Positions 38,710 to 49,805 of a stretch of DNA of 62,500 bases are shown piece by piece. Positions within the stretch are counted from its first letter, which is position 1. Each line of letters starts with the position of its first letter. The notes beneath the pieces were generated by a model. It worked only from the letters and a program-made list of their open reading frames with translations. It did not search any database and was not told where the DNA came from. The stretch lies in the NCBI RefSeq assembly GCF_030915465.1, contig NZ_CP133267.1:2195001-2257500 (forward strand). The letters are read 5' to 3'. This DNA is from Neobacillus sp. PS3-34. Its GTDB lineage: Bacteria; Bacillota; Bacilli; Bacillales; Cytobacillaceae. Made by a program: the position numbers and the translations under genes.

Positions 38710-38940
38710 CTAATGAATTAGAAAATCATATTGGTGATAATCCGGGTTTCGGTTTAATGCCTCCTGGCAATCCTCACAAATGGATGTTACGTGAATTTCG
38801 CCAGCTTGGTCATAAGAGACCATTTCCTGTCTTTCGCTTTCTGAAAGCTTATGAAAACCAAGTGCCTCACTGTGAATAGATAAACGGTCAATTGAACCCA
38901 TATTTGTCCCGCAATGGCGGCAGTGGTAATGTATTGCCAC
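38710..38940 (-). CDS. fin: anti-sigma-F factor Fin (YabK)
   Basis: 76 residues with two Cys pairs, CRHC (residues 7-10) and CEDC (about 55-58), forming the zinc site. In B. subtilis, Fin is made in the forespore and helps switch RNA polymerase from sigma F to sigma G. It lies between pth and mfd, the conserved position. The frame is intact. Confidence 0.93.
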   Translation of the reverse strand: MAIHYHCRHCGTNMGSIDRLSIHSEALGFHKLSESERQEMVSYDQAGEIHVTSICEDCQEALNRNPDYHQYDFLIH

Positions 38941-39039
38941 GCCTGTCCCTCCCTATCAAACCAACTTTGTTAATATTCTTTACGTTTTGGGAGGAACTTA
39001 TTCAGATTGACTTATTGTATGAGAGAAATCTGTTTCTCA

Positions 39040-39600
39040 TTACTGATTATATTCATTCATTACCTGCAGAAATGGCTTTTTAAGCCATGCCTCGCATGCA
39101 TCTGCACTTCTTATTACTGCCTCCTGAATGACAGGCTGTTCATCCTTAAGAAAATTCCCAAGGACATAATCCGGCACGCTCATTCCGTTAGTTGGCCGGT
39201 CAATCCCAACGCGAATCCGATTAAATTGCTGGGTTCCTATATGTGCCACTGTCGACTTAATCCCATTATGACCGCCAGCACTTCCTTTTTGGCGAAGCCT
39301 GATTTTTCCTACTGGCAGATCGAGGTCATCGTATATCAGTAGCAGATCATCCAAATCTATCCCATAATAATCCATGACAGCACGAATGGATTCACCAGAC
39401 AAATTCATATATGTAAGCGGTTTTAATAAAAGGACTTTCTCACCATTATAAAAACCAATCCCATAAATCCCCTTTAGTTTTGACTGATCAAGAGGAATAT
39501 GAAAACGTACTGAAAGTTCATCAATCACTTCAAATCCGATATTATGCCTAGTTTTTGCATATTGCCTTCCCGGATTTCCTAAGCCAACTATTAATTTCAC
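39040..39600 (-). CDS. pth: peptidyl-tRNA hydrolase (SpoVC)
   Basis: 186 residues. Recycles peptidyl-tRNA dropped from ribosomes. [19 protein letters not shown] carries the catalytic His near residue 19; [18 protein letters not shown] and [11 protein letters not shown] are the other signature motifs. GTG at 39600 with GGGGTG upstream. Known as spoVC in B. subtilis. The frame is intact. Confidence 0.96.
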   Translation of the reverse strand: MKLIVGLGNPGRQYAKTRHNIGFEVIDELSVRFHIPLDQSKLKGIYGIGFYNGEKVLLLKPLTYMNLSGESIRAVMDYYGIDLDDLLLIYDDLDLPVGKIRLRQKGSAGGHNGIKSTVAHIGTQQFNRIRVGIDRPTNGMSVPDYVLGNFLKDEQPVIQEAVIRSADACEAWLKKPFLQVMNEYNQ

Positions 39601-39733
39601 CCTTTTTCACCCCATCAGTAAGCGCTGGAACCTGACTTTGTCTCTCTCAATGCGCTTTAACACTTAATTTAGTTTATTAGAAATACTTGGCATCTGCCAA
39701 GTATAAGGCGAATGCTAAAAAATTAATTGCAAA

Positions 39734-39759
39734 AGACGTAACCAGGAAAGGCTACGTCT
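39734..39759 (-). terminator. ctc terminator
   Basis: Stem AGACGTAGCC/GGTTACGTCT followed by TTTGC on the minus strand, six nt after the ctc stop. Confidence 0.75.
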
Positions 39760-39765
39760 ATTGCA

Positions 39766-40401
39766 TTATTCTCCGCTTGCTTCTGTTTCTCTGCCTTCTT
39801 CGTTTTCAGGGGTACCGCCATCCTGCTGTTCACCTGAATTTATCTCCTCTTCCTGTTTTGGAGGAAGAATTGAGGCAATTACTTCATCTTCTTCATGGTT
39901 GATTACATATTTGCCCTGTGCCTTAAGATCGGCTACCGTCACCGTTTCACCTACCTGAAGGCTTGTAACATCGACTTCGATTGTTTGCGGAATTGAATCC
40001 GGAGTAGTCGTTATCGATACTTGATGAAGCGGCTGTTGCATAACTCCACCGTCTTTAACACCTGCCGCATCCCCAGTGAGGACCACGGTAACATCGACTG
40101 TAAGCTTAGAAGATTTATCTACAGCCAGGAAATCAGCATGGATAAATTCATTCTTGATAGGATTCTGTTGATAATGCGTCAGCACAACGTCATGTTTACT
40201 GCCATCTACATCAAGAGAGATAACCCCATTCCTGCCTACCTCACGGATTGTTTTCGTTAAGTCTGCAGAACTGATGGAAACTGGTTTGCTTTCTACCTTT
40301 GCTCCATATATTACAGCTGGTATATCGCCAGCCTCCCTAATTTTTTTTAATGCAGAATGCCGAAGCTCTTTGCGTTCTTTCGCTTGAAGCACAGTAGTCA
40401 T
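39766..40401 (-). CDS. ctc: ribosomal protein bL25, Ctc/TL5 type (general stress protein)
   Basis: 211 residues. The N-terminal L25 beta-barrel (about 1-90; IPAVIYGAKVESKPVSI) binds 5S rRNA; a C-terminal TL5 domain (about 95-185; SIPQTIEVDVTSLQVGETVTV) is followed by an acidic tail. B. subtilis Ctc is sigma-B induced, but I could not pick out a clear sigma-B promoter here. AGGAAGGGG precedes the ATG. The frame is intact. Confidence 0.95.
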   Translation of the reverse strand: MTTVLQAKERKELRHSALKKIREAGDIPAVIYGAKVESKPVSISSADLTKTIREVGRNGVISLDVDGSKHDVVLTHYQQNPIKNEFIHADFLAVDKSSKLTVDVTVVLTGDAAGVKDGGVMQQPLHQVSITTTPDSIPQTIEVDVTSLQVGETVTVADLKAQGKYVINHEEDEVIASILPPKQEEEINSGEQQDGGTPENEEGRETEASGE

Positions 40402-40509
40402 GATTTTGTCCCCTTCCTATTTTTAATCAAACTGCCTCTTTTAAAAAATGCCCTAAAATAGAAAGGTCTAAACGTAAAATTTATTTTCGGAAGAAAACTA
40501 TACCGACTA

Positions 40510-40535
40510 AAGGGCTGTCAATGTTAACAGCCCTT
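40510..40535 (-). terminator. hairpin after prs
   Basis: Nine-bp stem AAGGGCTGT/ACAGCCCTT, 22 nt after the corrected prs stop. The T tract is short on the minus strand (TTTAG), so termination may be partial. Confidence 0.5.
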
Positions 40536-40556
40536 CCTTTTTATACAATGCATGAA

Positions 40557-41512
40557 TCAATCAAAAAGTGTACTTACAGATTGTTCTTCGTGTACGCGGA
40601 TAATCGCTTCACCTATCAATGGAGCAACAGAAAGGTGGACAATTTTTCCGCTTCTCTTTTCTTCTGCAAGAGCGATGGAATTGGTAACGACCAACTCTTT
40701 AATTTTGGAATTTTCTATTCTGTCAATTGCAGGCCGGATAATACCGGATGTGTACAGCAGGCGTATACCTCTGCAGCTCCGTTTTCTACAAGCGCGTTGG
40801 CTGCAAGTGTAATAGTACCAGCTGTATCAATAATGTCATCAATCAAGATCGCTACTTTACCCTCAATATTACCTACAATATTCATTACCTCCGCCACATT
40901 AGGTCTTGGACGGCGCTTATCGATAATCGCGATAGGCGCTTTTAGGCGCTCCGCCATTTTCCTTGCTCTAGTTACACCGCCATGGTCAGGGGAAACAATA
41001 ACAATATCTCCTCCCAGCTCCCTGCTTTTAAAGTACTCAGACAGGATCGGCACACCCATTAAGTGGTCAATTGGAATATCAAAGAATCCCTGGATTTGCG
41101 GCGCGTGTAAATCTAGGGTAATGACACGGGTCGCACCAGCAGTTTCCAGAAGATTTGCCACTAACTTTGCAGTAATCGGCTCACGCGCTCTTGCCTTGCG
41201 GTCCTGGCGAGCATATCCGTAATATGGCATTACGATGTTGATGGTTTTAGCTGAAGCCCGTTTTAACGCATCAATCATGATTAAAAGTTCCATAATATTT
41301 TCATTTACAGGAGCACTGGTGGATTGAATAACGTACACATCACAGCCACGGATACTTTCTTCAATGTTTATCTGGATTTCTCCGTCACTGAAGCGAGTAA
41401 CTGAACACTTGCCCAGCTCTACTCCGATTACTTTTGCAATCTCTTCTGCCAGAGGGTAATTTGAGTTCAGGCTAAAAACCTTTAAGTTAGGATCTAAATA
41501 TTGATTCGACAT
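40557..41512 (-). CDS. prs: ribose-phosphate pyrophosphokinase (frameshift near 40733)
   Basis: Makes PRPP from ribose 5-phosphate and ATP. The ATP site [18 protein letters not shown] and the PRPP loop [15 protein letters not shown] are present. The C-terminal ~55 residues lie in another frame: TCCGGCCTG should read TCCGGCCCTG, restoring [20 protein letters not shown]. Corrected length about 318. ATG at 41512 aligns with the family; the earlier ATG at 41521 would add three residues. It lies 22 nt after glmU, the usual pairing. Confidence 0.96.
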
Positions 41513-41534
41513 GATAGGCATCCAGTATATTCAC

Positions 41535-42907
41535 TTATTTCTTCAGGTCAAGCTTTTGAACATAATTTTCTTTATTCACCTGGCGTGCACGTGCAATGGA
41601 CAATGCTTCACCCGGAACATTATTCGTAATGGTTGAACCTGCTGCAACATAAGCTCCCTTGCCAATCGTTACCGGGGCGACAAGATTGGAATTGCAGCCA
41701 ATAAAAACTCCATCTTCTATTTTGGTTAAAAATTTATTTTTACCATCATAATTAACTGTAATAGAGCCACAGCCGATGTTGACATCCCTGCCAACCTCCG
41801 CATCACCAATATAGCTTAAGTGTGAAGCTTTGCTGGCTTTACCGAAAACAGCCTTCTTGATTTCCACGAAATTCCCGATCTTAACTTCATCATGGATATC
41901 CGATTCAGGACGGATATGAGCGAATGGACCAATATTTACTTCAGAGCCAATCGAGCTCTTATACGCAGCTGACTGGCGGATATTCGTCCTGTCGCCAATC
42001 TGGCAGTCTTCAATTTCAGTATGAGGGCCAATTTCACATTCGGAACCGATAACTGTGTTCCCTTTTAAAAGGGTACCTGGAAGAAGCACAGTATCCTGGC
42101 CGATTTCCACATCAGAATCAATATACGTATTAGCAGGGTCAATAATTGTGACGCCATTGCGCATATGATTTTCATTAATTCGATTTCTCATAATCCGTTC
42201 CGCCTCAGCCAATGCTATTCGATCATTGACACCAAGCGTCTCTTCAAATTCATCTGTTTGAAAGGCAGTAACGATTTCGCCTTTCCTTTGAAGGATTTCA
42301 ATTACGTCAGGTAAATAATATTCACCTTGAACATTGTCATTCGAAACATTTTTCAGCGCCTCAAATAATGCGCGGTTATCAAAACAATAGGTGCCTGTAT
42401 TAATCTCATTAATTTTCCGCTCAGCATCGTTTGCATCTTTATGTTCTACAATCTTTTCAACAAGCCCGCTATTATTGCGGATGATGCGTCCGTAACCTGT
42501 TGGATTGGCAACGCTGGCCGTAAGGATTGTCGCTTTGGCGGATAACTCTTCGTGGTGCTTAAAGAGCGACTCCATCGTTTCTGCTCTAATAAGCGGAGTA
42601 TCACCACAAACAACGATGGTTATTCCTTCTTTTCCTTCAAGCAGATCTTTTGCCTGCATAACCGCATGGGCTGTTCCCAATTGCTCTTCCTGCAATACAT
42701 ACTCGCATTGCTGTCCTAACTGCGTTTTAACAAGGTCTGCTCCATGGCCAATTACAGTTACCATTTCTTCTATATCAAGCTTTGAAATTTGATCAACGAC
42801 GTGCTGTACCATTGGTTTGCCGCAAACAGGATGAAGCACCTTATAGAGCTTTGACTTCATTCGTGTTCCCTGCCCGCAGCTAAAATCACGGCATAACGTT
42901 TAGACAT
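41535..42907 (-). CDS. glmU: bifunctional GlmU: glucosamine-1-phosphate acetyltransferase / uridylyltransferase (frameshift near 42873)
   Basis: Makes UDP-GlcNAc for wall synthesis. The N-terminal pyrophosphorylase domain (1-230) starts with [11 protein letters not shown] once GGCAGGG is read as GGCCAGGG. The C-terminal left-handed beta-helix of hexapeptide repeats holds the acetyltransferase site ([32 protein letters not shown]). ATG at 42907 with GGAGG seven nt upstream gives about 457 residues, the normal length. Called gcaD in B. subtilis. Confidence 0.96.
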
Positions 42908-43100
42908 GAACAGTCCTCCAATATTACCTTTTTATCCACTAAAAATATTATCCTAAATAGCCAGTCATTTCAAGGAATGAACAACAAGTGTCTATAATTG
43001 TCAGAAGTTTTTTCGAATTGTGGGGTTAAGATGCGGGGGGTGGGGGTAAAAACCAAATAAAAAGAGCCTTACTTGTGAAGTCGCCTTTGTTGCAATTTAC

Positions 43101-43391
43101 TTAGGAAGCTCCGGCTTCTTCAAATTCAACTTCTAATTCCCCTAAACGGTGATACTCTGCCAAAACTGCTTCCTGGATTTTACCACGTGTTCCAGAATTG
43201 ATTGGATGGGCGATATCACGGAACTCCCCATCTGGAGTGCGCTTGCTAGGCATTGCTACAAACAAACCGTTGTTGCCGTCGATTACACGGATATCATGGA
43301 CTACAAACTCGTTGTCAAGAGTAATTGAAGCAATTGCTCTCATCCGTCCATCTGTGTTAACGCGGCGTAATCTTACGTCAGTTACTTCCAC
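43101..43391 (-). CDS. spoVG: SpoVG, RNA-binding regulator
   Basis: About 96 residues, very conserved: [20 protein letters not shown] and [20 protein letters not shown]. Affects septation and sporulation and acts as an RNA-binding regulator in Firmicutes. GTG at 43391 has AGGGTG eight nt upstream and aligns with the family; GTG at 43400 overlaps the ribosome-binding site. No convincing terminator lies between spoVG and glmU. The frame is intact. Confidence 0.96.
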   Translation of the reverse strand: MEVTDVRLRRVNTDGRMRAIASITLDNEFVVHDIRVIDGNNGLFVAMPSKRTPDGEFRDIAHPINSGTRGKIQEAVLAEYHRLGELEVEFEEAGAS

Positions 43392-43433
43392 TGTGTTCAC
43401 ACCCTTTTTTTATAGATGAAATTCTAAAGTAAT

Positions 43434-43460
43434 TAATTCTACAAAAATTTTTAGATTCCT
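43434..43460 (-). promoter_or_regulatory. sigma-H promoter of spoVG with AT-rich upstream region
   Basis: AGGAATC (43454-43460) and AGAATTA (43434-43440), spaced 13 bp, match the sigma-H pattern of the B. subtilis spoVG promoter. The upstream 60 bp are strongly AT-rich, as in the AbrB-bound B. subtilis element. Confidence 0.65.
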
Positions 43461-43633
43461 TCTCGAATTGTAAAATTTTTTAGAAAAATTAGGGCTAAAT
43501 AGTGAACTTTTGTAAAATACAGTTAAAATATACAGTTTTATGGGTATAAATGCCTAGATAAAATTCGCGCGATTGCTATATTTTCGGGAAATGCAGGGTT
43601 CAGCGCCTCTATAATAGGCAAGAAAAAGAAAAA

Positions 43634-43653
43634 CGCCCGTTATTTAACGAGCG
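43634..43653 (-). terminator. yabJ terminator overlapping the stop codon
   Basis: Stem CGCTCGTT/AACGGGCG followed by TTTTTCTTTTTC on the minus strand; its loop side covers the yabJ TAA. Confidence 0.75.
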
Positions 43654-44010
43654 CTATCACTTCGATTTCCACCAAGGCGTCTTTTGGTAAACGTGCTACC
43701 TCCACACAGGACCGTGCTGGCTTATGGCTTGAAAAAAATTGGCCATAAATTTCGTTTAATGCTGCAAAATCGTCCATATTCTTAATGAACACAGTCGCCT
43801 TGACAACCGTTTCAAAAGAAGCTCCGGCAGCCGTTAAAACAGCATCCAAATTTTTAAATACTTGCAGTGCCTGTTCCTGGATATCCCCTTGCACCAAATT
43901 CCCTTCTGCGGTCAGTGGAATCTGTCCGGAACTATAAAACATATTGTTTACAATAACTCCCTGAGAACAGGCCGATCGCTGCAGGGGCGATTTGTTTGAA
44001 TCGTTTTCAT
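43640..44010 (-). CDS. yabJ: RidA-family reactive intermediate deaminase YabJ (two probable indels near the start)
   Basis: Hydrolyses enamine/imine intermediates such as 2-aminoacrylate. The body is clear: [44 protein letters not shown] with the key Arg. The N terminus is damaged: ATG AAA ACG ATT (start 44010, AGGAGG upstream) and the downstream frame differ, and the expected APAAIGPYSQG appears as scrambled codons. Two changes, near 43971 and 43988, both in GG/CC-rich context, are needed. Corrected length about 124. It follows purR by 14 nt and was linked to purine control in B. subtilis. Confidence 0.88.
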
Positions 44011-44024
44011 TCGGTTCCCTCCTG

Positions 44025-44846
44025 CTATTTCTTTTTAAAATAATTACCCTCGTTAACATTTATCTTTTTTTCTCTTACATCCACATTGGAAAGCTGAACA
44101 AGCGATAAATACTCATCGACAAGGCGCTCTTCTATTTTTTCTGCCTCTACCAATACAGCTATGCCTGCAACATGGGCCTTGAACTCTTCCAATAAACTTT
44201 TCATTCCCATAACCGTTCCGCCAGCCTTCATAAAATCATCAACAATCAGCACACGTGATCCTTCTGCAAGGCTCCTTTTTGAAAGAACCATCGTCTGAAT
44301 CCGTTTAGCCGATCCTGATACATAATTAATACTGACAGTCGGACCTTCCGTTACCCTGCTGTCCCTTCTGACGATCACGACTGGCACATTAAGCTGGCTT
44401 GCTACTGCGTATGCAAGCGGAATGCCTTTTGTCGCAACAGTCATGACGACATCAATAGGGGTATTGGCATATGCAGATGCGATAATGCGTCCTGCCTTCT
44501 GCACAATCGTTGGATTGCCTAGTATATCGGTTAAATATAAATATCCTCCAGGCAAAAGCCTGTCTGGAGTGGCAATTAAATTACAAAGTTCCTGTACAAA
44601 AGGTCTTGCCTCTTCCTCGCTGACCTTGACAAAGAATTTGACTCCTCCTGCAGCACCCGGAACCGTTTGAAGTGTTCCAATCCCTCTTCGCTCAAACGTC
44701 TCTTTAATAATTCCAAGATCCTCGCTTATGGAGGATTTGGCAGAAGCATAACGTTCGGCAAAATAGGTAAGAGAAATGAGCTGGCGCGGGTGTTCGAGCA
44801 AATAAGTTACCATATCAATCAATCGTTCACTGCGACGAAATTTCAT
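44025..44846 (-). CDS. purR: purine operon repressor PurR
   Basis: 273 residues. N-terminal winged helix (about 1-75; [17 protein letters not shown]) and a phosphoribosyltransferase-like domain with the PRPP motif [16 protein letters not shown], which senses PRPP instead of catalysing. Represses purine genes in Gram-positives. GGAGGG precedes the ATG. The frame is intact. Confidence 0.96.
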   Translation of the reverse strand: MKFRRSERLIDMVTYLLEHPRQLISLTYFAERYASAKSSISEDLGIIKETFERRGIGTLQTVPGAAGGVKFFVKVSEEEARPFVQELCNLIATPDRLLPGGYLYLTDILGNPTIVQKAGRIIASAYANTPIDVVMTVATKGIPLAYAVASQLNVPVVIVRRDSRVTEGPTVSINYVSGSAKRIQTMVLSKRSLAEGSRVLIVDDFMKAGGTVMGMKSLLEEFKAHVAGIAVLVEAEKIEERLVDEYLSLVQLSNVDVREKKINVNEGNYFKKK

Positions 44847-44900
44847 ACAAACCCTCCAAAACCGTATATTATAACAATATTATAATTGTAATGTACGGAT

Positions 44901-45768
44901 TTAATCAAGAGTATGCCTTTCCCCAAGCATTCTCACTGCAAAAACCTGGTCACAGAACCCTCTTAGGCCATTATAAATTCGGTGCATTCTAGAATCATGC
45001 TCAACGAGAGCAAAAACGGTCGGCCGCTCCCACTCATAAGTACAGCATCTGCACCAAACCGTTTCATTTGTTCCTTGATTTGTGCCACATCCGGGTGGAG
45101 GTTTAATGTTACCTCTTCCAATACATTCCCAACATTGCTGCATACCTGGTGATAGTCATTCATTTTAATCCCATCAATCATTGTTTTAGTATCCGGATGG
45201 TTCAATGTGTTAACATCCAGGCGCCTGTAAATGTCCGCTGTAGAAACGCCGATAAATGGTTTTGCAAGAATAACCCAGCATGTCGGGGGGCTGGCAATTC
45301 AGCAATCAATTCTCCCCTGCCTTTTGCAAGTGCAGTTCCGCCATAGACGCAAAAAGAAACATCGGAACCAATTTCGGATCCCAGCTCTGCCAGCTCGTCC
45401 ATGGTCAAGCCGAGGTCCCAAAGCTTATTCAAGCCTCTTAAGGTTGCTGCTGCATCGCTGCTGCCTCCTGCAAGGCCGGCAGCAACAGGAATATTCTTCT
45501 CAATTGCAATGGTTACTCCTTTTTTTACCTTAAAGCGTTCCTTTAACAGCTGGGCTGCCTGGTAGGCCAGGTTCCGCTGATCATCGGGAACAAAACGGTT
45601 ATGTGACAGGATATTTATTTTATCTGAGTCCAACAGTGTCAGTTCAACACGATCAGCAAGGTCGATCGTGGTCATGATCATTTCCACTTCATGAAAACCG
45701 TCTGGACGTTTATGCAAAACATCTAATGTCAAATTTATTTTCGCCGGTGCTTTAATTAAAAGCTTCAC
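44901..45768 (-). CDS. ispE: 4-diphosphocytidyl-2-C-methyl-D-erythritol kinase (two frame breaks)
   Basis: GHMP kinase of the MEP isoprenoid pathway. [10 protein letters not shown] at the N terminus, the ATP loop [16 protein letters not shown], and MSGSGPTVFALV at the C terminus once corrected. Breaks: 45285-45290, C6 for C7 (restoring [18 protein letters not shown]), and 45021-45025, GGCCGACC for GGCCCGACC at GGCC. GTG at 45768 has AGGTGG five nt upstream and gives exactly 289 residues, the B. subtilis length. It precedes purR. Confidence 0.95.
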
Positions 45769-46078
45769 TGCGTCCACCTACTTTTTAAAATTCCACGTTC
45801 CTCATATTTTGTCCTATTTTACCACAAAATGATGGTTGTAAGACGTATCAATCCTAACTACTTTCAAAATAATTATTTTATCATCAGGAAAGGAAGGAAA
45901 AAAGGGGGAATTTACTTGAGGATAATTAAATTAAAGGGGCCATTTAAACCAAATGCTTTCATGGTAATAAGTATAAAGGCAGGGGATTTCTCTCCTGGCC
46001 TTCTGCCGCAGTGAAATATGAGTTTTAAAGCTGTTCATCGATAGAGAATGAGCCTTCTCCCTGCCGGAAGGATGTTTC

Positions 46079-46255
46079 TTATCGCTTATTGAGTAACTGC
46101 TGTTCGGCAAGCTCTATGGCTCTCTTCACCATATTGCCGGCATCTCTGGCACGAATACCGCCCCATCCTTCTGTTTGAACGACATCATAAAAGCCGAGTT
46201 CCTTGGCAAGCTCCTCTTTAAAACGATCAGACATGATTCCTCTTCTTCTGGCCAT
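46079..46255 (-). CDS. sspF: small acid-soluble spore protein SspF
   Basis: 58 residues: [20 protein letters not shown], then GFYDVV and [20 protein letters not shown]. This is the SspF-type relative of alpha/beta SASPs, the DNA-binding proteins of the spore core. It is too short for common ORF cut-offs. AAAGGGG lies upstream of the ATG. The preceding gap (45778-46078) has a weak plus-strand ORF that I do not accept. Confidence 0.93.
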   Translation of the reverse strand: MARRRGIMSDRFKEELAKELGFYDVVQTEGWGGIRARDAGNMVKRAIELAEQQLLNKR

Positions 46256-46288
46256 TCAAAAAACCCCTTTCAATCACGGCGGCATTAT

Positions 46289-46318
46289 TAGTATGGAATG
46301 GTATACGGTTTTTAATGA
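46289..46318 (-). promoter_or_regulatory. sigma-G promoter of sspF (candidate)
   Basis: CATACTA (46289-46295) is a perfect sigma-G -10; TCATTA (46313-46318) sits 17 bp upstream as a fair -35. Confidence 0.65.
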
Positions 46319-46337
46319 AATCCTAAAAATGTAAAAA

Positions 46338-46360
46338 GCAGAAAACCTGAGGTTTCCTGC
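46338..46360 (-). terminator. veg terminator
   Basis: Stem GCAGGAAACC/GGTTTTCTGC with loop TCA and TTTTTAC on the minus strand, 20 nt after the veg stop. Confidence 0.85.
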
Positions 46361-46379
46361 CCGCTTAAAGCGCTATATA

Positions 46380-46643
46380 TTAGCTTAAAGCTACATGTCC
46401 TGCTGCATCTTCATAGAAGGTAATTTGAACCGTTTCTGTTAAAACATCCGCGTAACTGTAGGATACACGTTCAAATGCGTTTTCGTCCTGGTCTAATTCG
46501 ATTACAAATACAGAGGGATATGTTTCTGCTAAAACACCGGAACGTTCAATCGTCTTCCTGCGTCCGCCGTTTGCTTTTAGCAACAGTCTTTTCCCAAGGT
46601 TTGAATCAAGAGCCATTTTAATATCGGCTAAGGTTTTTGGCAT
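46380..46643 (-). CDS. veg: Veg protein
   Basis: 87 residues, conserved: [20 protein letters not shown] and [16 protein letters not shown]. Highly expressed in vegetative cells; in B. subtilis it stimulates biofilm matrix genes through SinR. It has an SH3-like fold (DUF1021). ATG at 46643 with AGGTGG upstream; earlier in-frame codons run back into the promoter and are not used. Confidence 0.94.
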   Translation of the reverse strand: MPKTLADIKMALDSNLGKRLLLKANGGRRKTIERSGVLAETYPSVFVIELDQDENAFERVSYSYADVLTETVQITFYEDAAGHVALS

Positions 46644-46664
46644 TCGGTCCACCTCACTATGTAA

Positions 46665-46693
46665 AGTATAACACGCTGACACAATACTGTCAA
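46665..46693 (-). promoter_or_regulatory. veg promoter, proximal
   Basis: TTGACA (46688-46693), a 17-bp spacer and TATACT (46665-46670): a near-consensus strong sigma-A promoter, 21 nt before the start codon. Confidence 0.85.
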
Positions 46694-46705
46694 ACAAAAG
46701 CATAA

Positions 46706-46735
46706 ATTATATCAGTCGTATAAAAAGATTGTCAA
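46706..46735 (-). promoter_or_regulatory. veg promoter, distal
   Basis: TTGACA (46730-46735), an 18-bp spacer and TATAAT (46706-46711), fully consensus hexamers directly upstream of the proximal promoter. Confidence 0.8.
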
Positions 46736-46881
46736 TATGTTTTCTTCTACTTTTTCTTGTATTTTTCAACAATTTTAGCGTTCCCCAACAGCAGAATGGT
46801 TATGTGCTTATCAGCAAAGTTTTGGGAACATCGCGAAATTCGCCTTGTACGGTAAGTTAGAATGCCTTAAGAAGCAACAAA

Positions 46882-46904
46882 GAACCTCTCTTATCGAAAG
46901 GTTC
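46882..46904 (-). terminator. yabG terminator
   Basis: Stem GAACCT/AGGTTC followed by TTTGTTGC, immediately next to the yabG stop codon. Confidence 0.6.
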
Positions 46905-47789
46905 TCATTCTTCATCATCATGTGTTGGCTTGTAGGGCATTCCTGTTCTCAAAACACCCTTTGTTTCAATCCCGCCAAGCCCCTTTTCTCCTGTTAACGT
47001 GTTTCTTAGCACATCCCAAACATTAATTCTCTCCATAAACGGCGTAAAGCTGATTTTGGCTACTATATACACAGGGTCGAGAGCGTGGATATTGATTCTT
47101 GAAGGTGAGCTTGCAAAATTTGCGCCTGCCTGGATGAGCGACTCAAAATGGGATTGGCAGGCACCGGCAAAAATGACGAGCTGATCGAGATGGGGAAACT
47201 TTTTTCTTGCTTCCAGTACCGTTTGGACAAAATGCTTTGAATGGCGGTAAGCATTAATATCCGTCATTTTCCCTTTTGCCTTTGAATAAGCATCATGTCC
47301 GGTAATGACCAGGATATCTGGCCGATAATAATCAATCAGCTGTCCAACCCTCGTCGGCATATCCTTTTCACTGCAGTGAATCCCATATACCGGCACACCA
47401 ATTTTTTCGTAGATCGCCAAACACTTTTTTAAATATGCCGGGTCTCCATCCATGTGAAGCACCTTTCCGGGAATTTGAAAATAATTAGTCGGCCTTGCAT
47501 ATCCATCCGTCGTTTCATATTCCTGCTTTTGCTTTATTAAATCCACATCCTGGCGAAAAAGGCGAAGGGATTGTTCTTCTAAAGATCTGAATTCTTCTGT
47601 AAACTGCTTTCTCATATTTTGGTCGATGACGACTAAATCTTCACAAGGTGCATCCGCCACTATACGAAAATCTTCTCCATATAAGATTGCGATTTTTTTT
47701 CCGTTTTTCTCTCCAATATCCATAACCCGAAAAAGAATATCACAGTTATATGATCGCCTGCCGACAATATCCATCTTTTTAATATCCAC
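46905..47789 (-). CDS. yabG: sporulation-specific cysteine protease YabG
   Basis: About 294 residues. Mother-cell protease that trims spore coat proteins and enables their cross-linking; sigma-K dependent in B. subtilis. Conserved GHDAYSKAKG and the catalytic Cys in IFAGACQSHFE (about residue 215); the last 70 residues (SSPSRINIHALDPVYIVAKI) are nearly invariant. GTG at 47789 has TTGGAG eight nt upstream; GTG at 47798 overlaps it. The frame is intact. Confidence 0.94.
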   Translation of the reverse strand: MDIKKMDIVGRRSYNCDILFRVMDIGEKNGKKIAILYGEDFRIVADAPCEDLVVIDQNMRKQFTEEFRSLEEQSLRLFRQDVDLIKQKQEYETTDGYARPTNYFQIPGKVLHMDGDPAYLKKCLAIYEKIGVPVYGIHCSEKDMPTRVGQLIDYYRPDILVITGHDAYSKAKGKMTDINAYRHSKHFVQTVLEARKKFPHLDQLVIFAGACQSHFESLIQAGANFASSPSRINIHALDPVYIVAKISFTPFMERINVWDVLRNTLTGEKGLGGIETKGVLRTGMPYKPTHDDEE

Positions 47790-48030
47790 TGCCGTCACTC
47801 CAATAAGACCAGGCTAATATAGGCCTTGTAATCTTTCTTTCATAGGCTATGCAGGCTGACAGCAACATGTGAATCAAAAAGCATATGGATAATAATGGTG
47901 TTTTACCTTTAGGTTGTTTTCGTATACTTTGTTGCTTCTGTAATAATTTTGCTCACTTACATACCACTCAAGACCAATATTAGTGTATTCAAGGGTACTC
48001 GAGTCAGAATCAGAGGTGTTTTGGCCATTA

Positions 48031-48129
48031 TCTCACTTATGATGACCATTTCTTCCACCTTAGACATGCGTTTCGGTCTTCATCAGCCTTATGACGACCA
48101 TTTTCTGATCTCGAGGCAGGGATTTCGGT
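48031..48129. repeat. 99-bp direct repeat, unit 1
   Basis: Near-identical to unit 2 at 48177-48275. Each unit contains two variants of CTTATGANGACCRTTTTCT and inverted ATGAAGACCG/CGGTCTTCAT segments able to form hairpins. They lie in the 565-nt gap between yabG and ksgA, where I see no gene. Confidence 0.85.
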
Positions 48130-48176
48130 CTTCACTTGCTCCATTGGGGGTCTTTTTTGATGGGATTTTGCCATGA

Positions 48177-48275
48177 CCTCGCTTATGAAGACCGTTTCTT
48201 CCACCTTAGACATGCGTTTCGGTCTTCATCAACCTTATGACGACCATTTTCTGATCTCGAGGCAGGGATTTCGGT
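48177..48275. repeat. 99-bp direct repeat, unit 2
   Basis: Second copy, offset 146 bp from unit 1, with about five mismatches. Weaker similarity extends upstream of both units, so the true period is probably about 146 bp. Confidence 0.85.
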
Positions 48276-48340
48276 ACAAACTCTAAATATTAGAATTTTT
48301 GCAGAAAACAACAATCTTTGCGAAAACACCTTATAAAAAA

Positions 48341-49230
<890 letters not shown>

Positions 49231-49238
<8 letters not shown>

Positions 49239-49791
49239 CCTGCTCCTCCTTACGTATGGCATCCAGGGCCTCTGCAAAATCCTCTTTGCTGACCTGAAAC
49301 ATCATCAGCCGTTTATGCAGCTGCTTGCCATTTGTATAGCCGATTTTTAAAAGCCGGCCAAGTTTAGTCCGTCTTTCTTTCGATCCTTCTCCCCCGATAA
49401 GACCAGCAACCATTAAATCTTCCTGAGAGATTTCTTCCGTAATGTCCATATGCATTAAATGTGCATCCTTTAAAGCCTCTCTGATCAATTGAGTGCTGGC
49501 ATGCTCCACACCAAGGCCTTTGCCTCTTTTGGCGATGGCATCTTCTTTCTCTATAAAAGCATGCTTGCAGCCCGGCACTTTTTCCGCAATCGTTTTACGG
49601 ATCTTTTCCCCTGGAAAATCAGGATCGGTAAAAACGATAACCCCTCGGGTTTGCTGGGCAAGCCTGATCTTTTCAATTGTTTCATCATTTATGGCAGAAC
49701 CGTTCGTCTCAATCGTATCGGCGTCTACAGCCCTTTTAATTGCGGTTGTATCATCTTTCCCTTCAACCACAATAATCTCTTTTATCTTCAT
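49231..49791 (-). CDS. rnmV: ribonuclease M5 (5S rRNA maturation)
   Basis: 186 residues. TOPRIM nuclease that trims precursor 5S rRNA with help from L18. TOPRIM motifs: IIVVEGKDDTTAIKRAV with the catalytic Glu, and VIVFTDPDFPGEKIR. ATG at 49791 with GGGAGG upstream; earlier in-frame codons run into a repeat element. The frame is intact. Confidence 0.94.
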
Positions 49792-49805
49792 GATTTCCTC
49801 CCGGT

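Noticed and set aside
45904..46017. Plus-strand ORF of about 33 codons with TTG start after AAGGGGG in the gap between ispE and sspF
   Set aside because: No recognisable family, no promoter or terminator, and it opposes all neighbours; kept out for lack of support although the ribosome-binding-like sequence is suggestive.
48031..48275. CRISPR array
   Set aside because: Only two 99-bp units with a long interval, no short regular spacers and no cas genes nearby.
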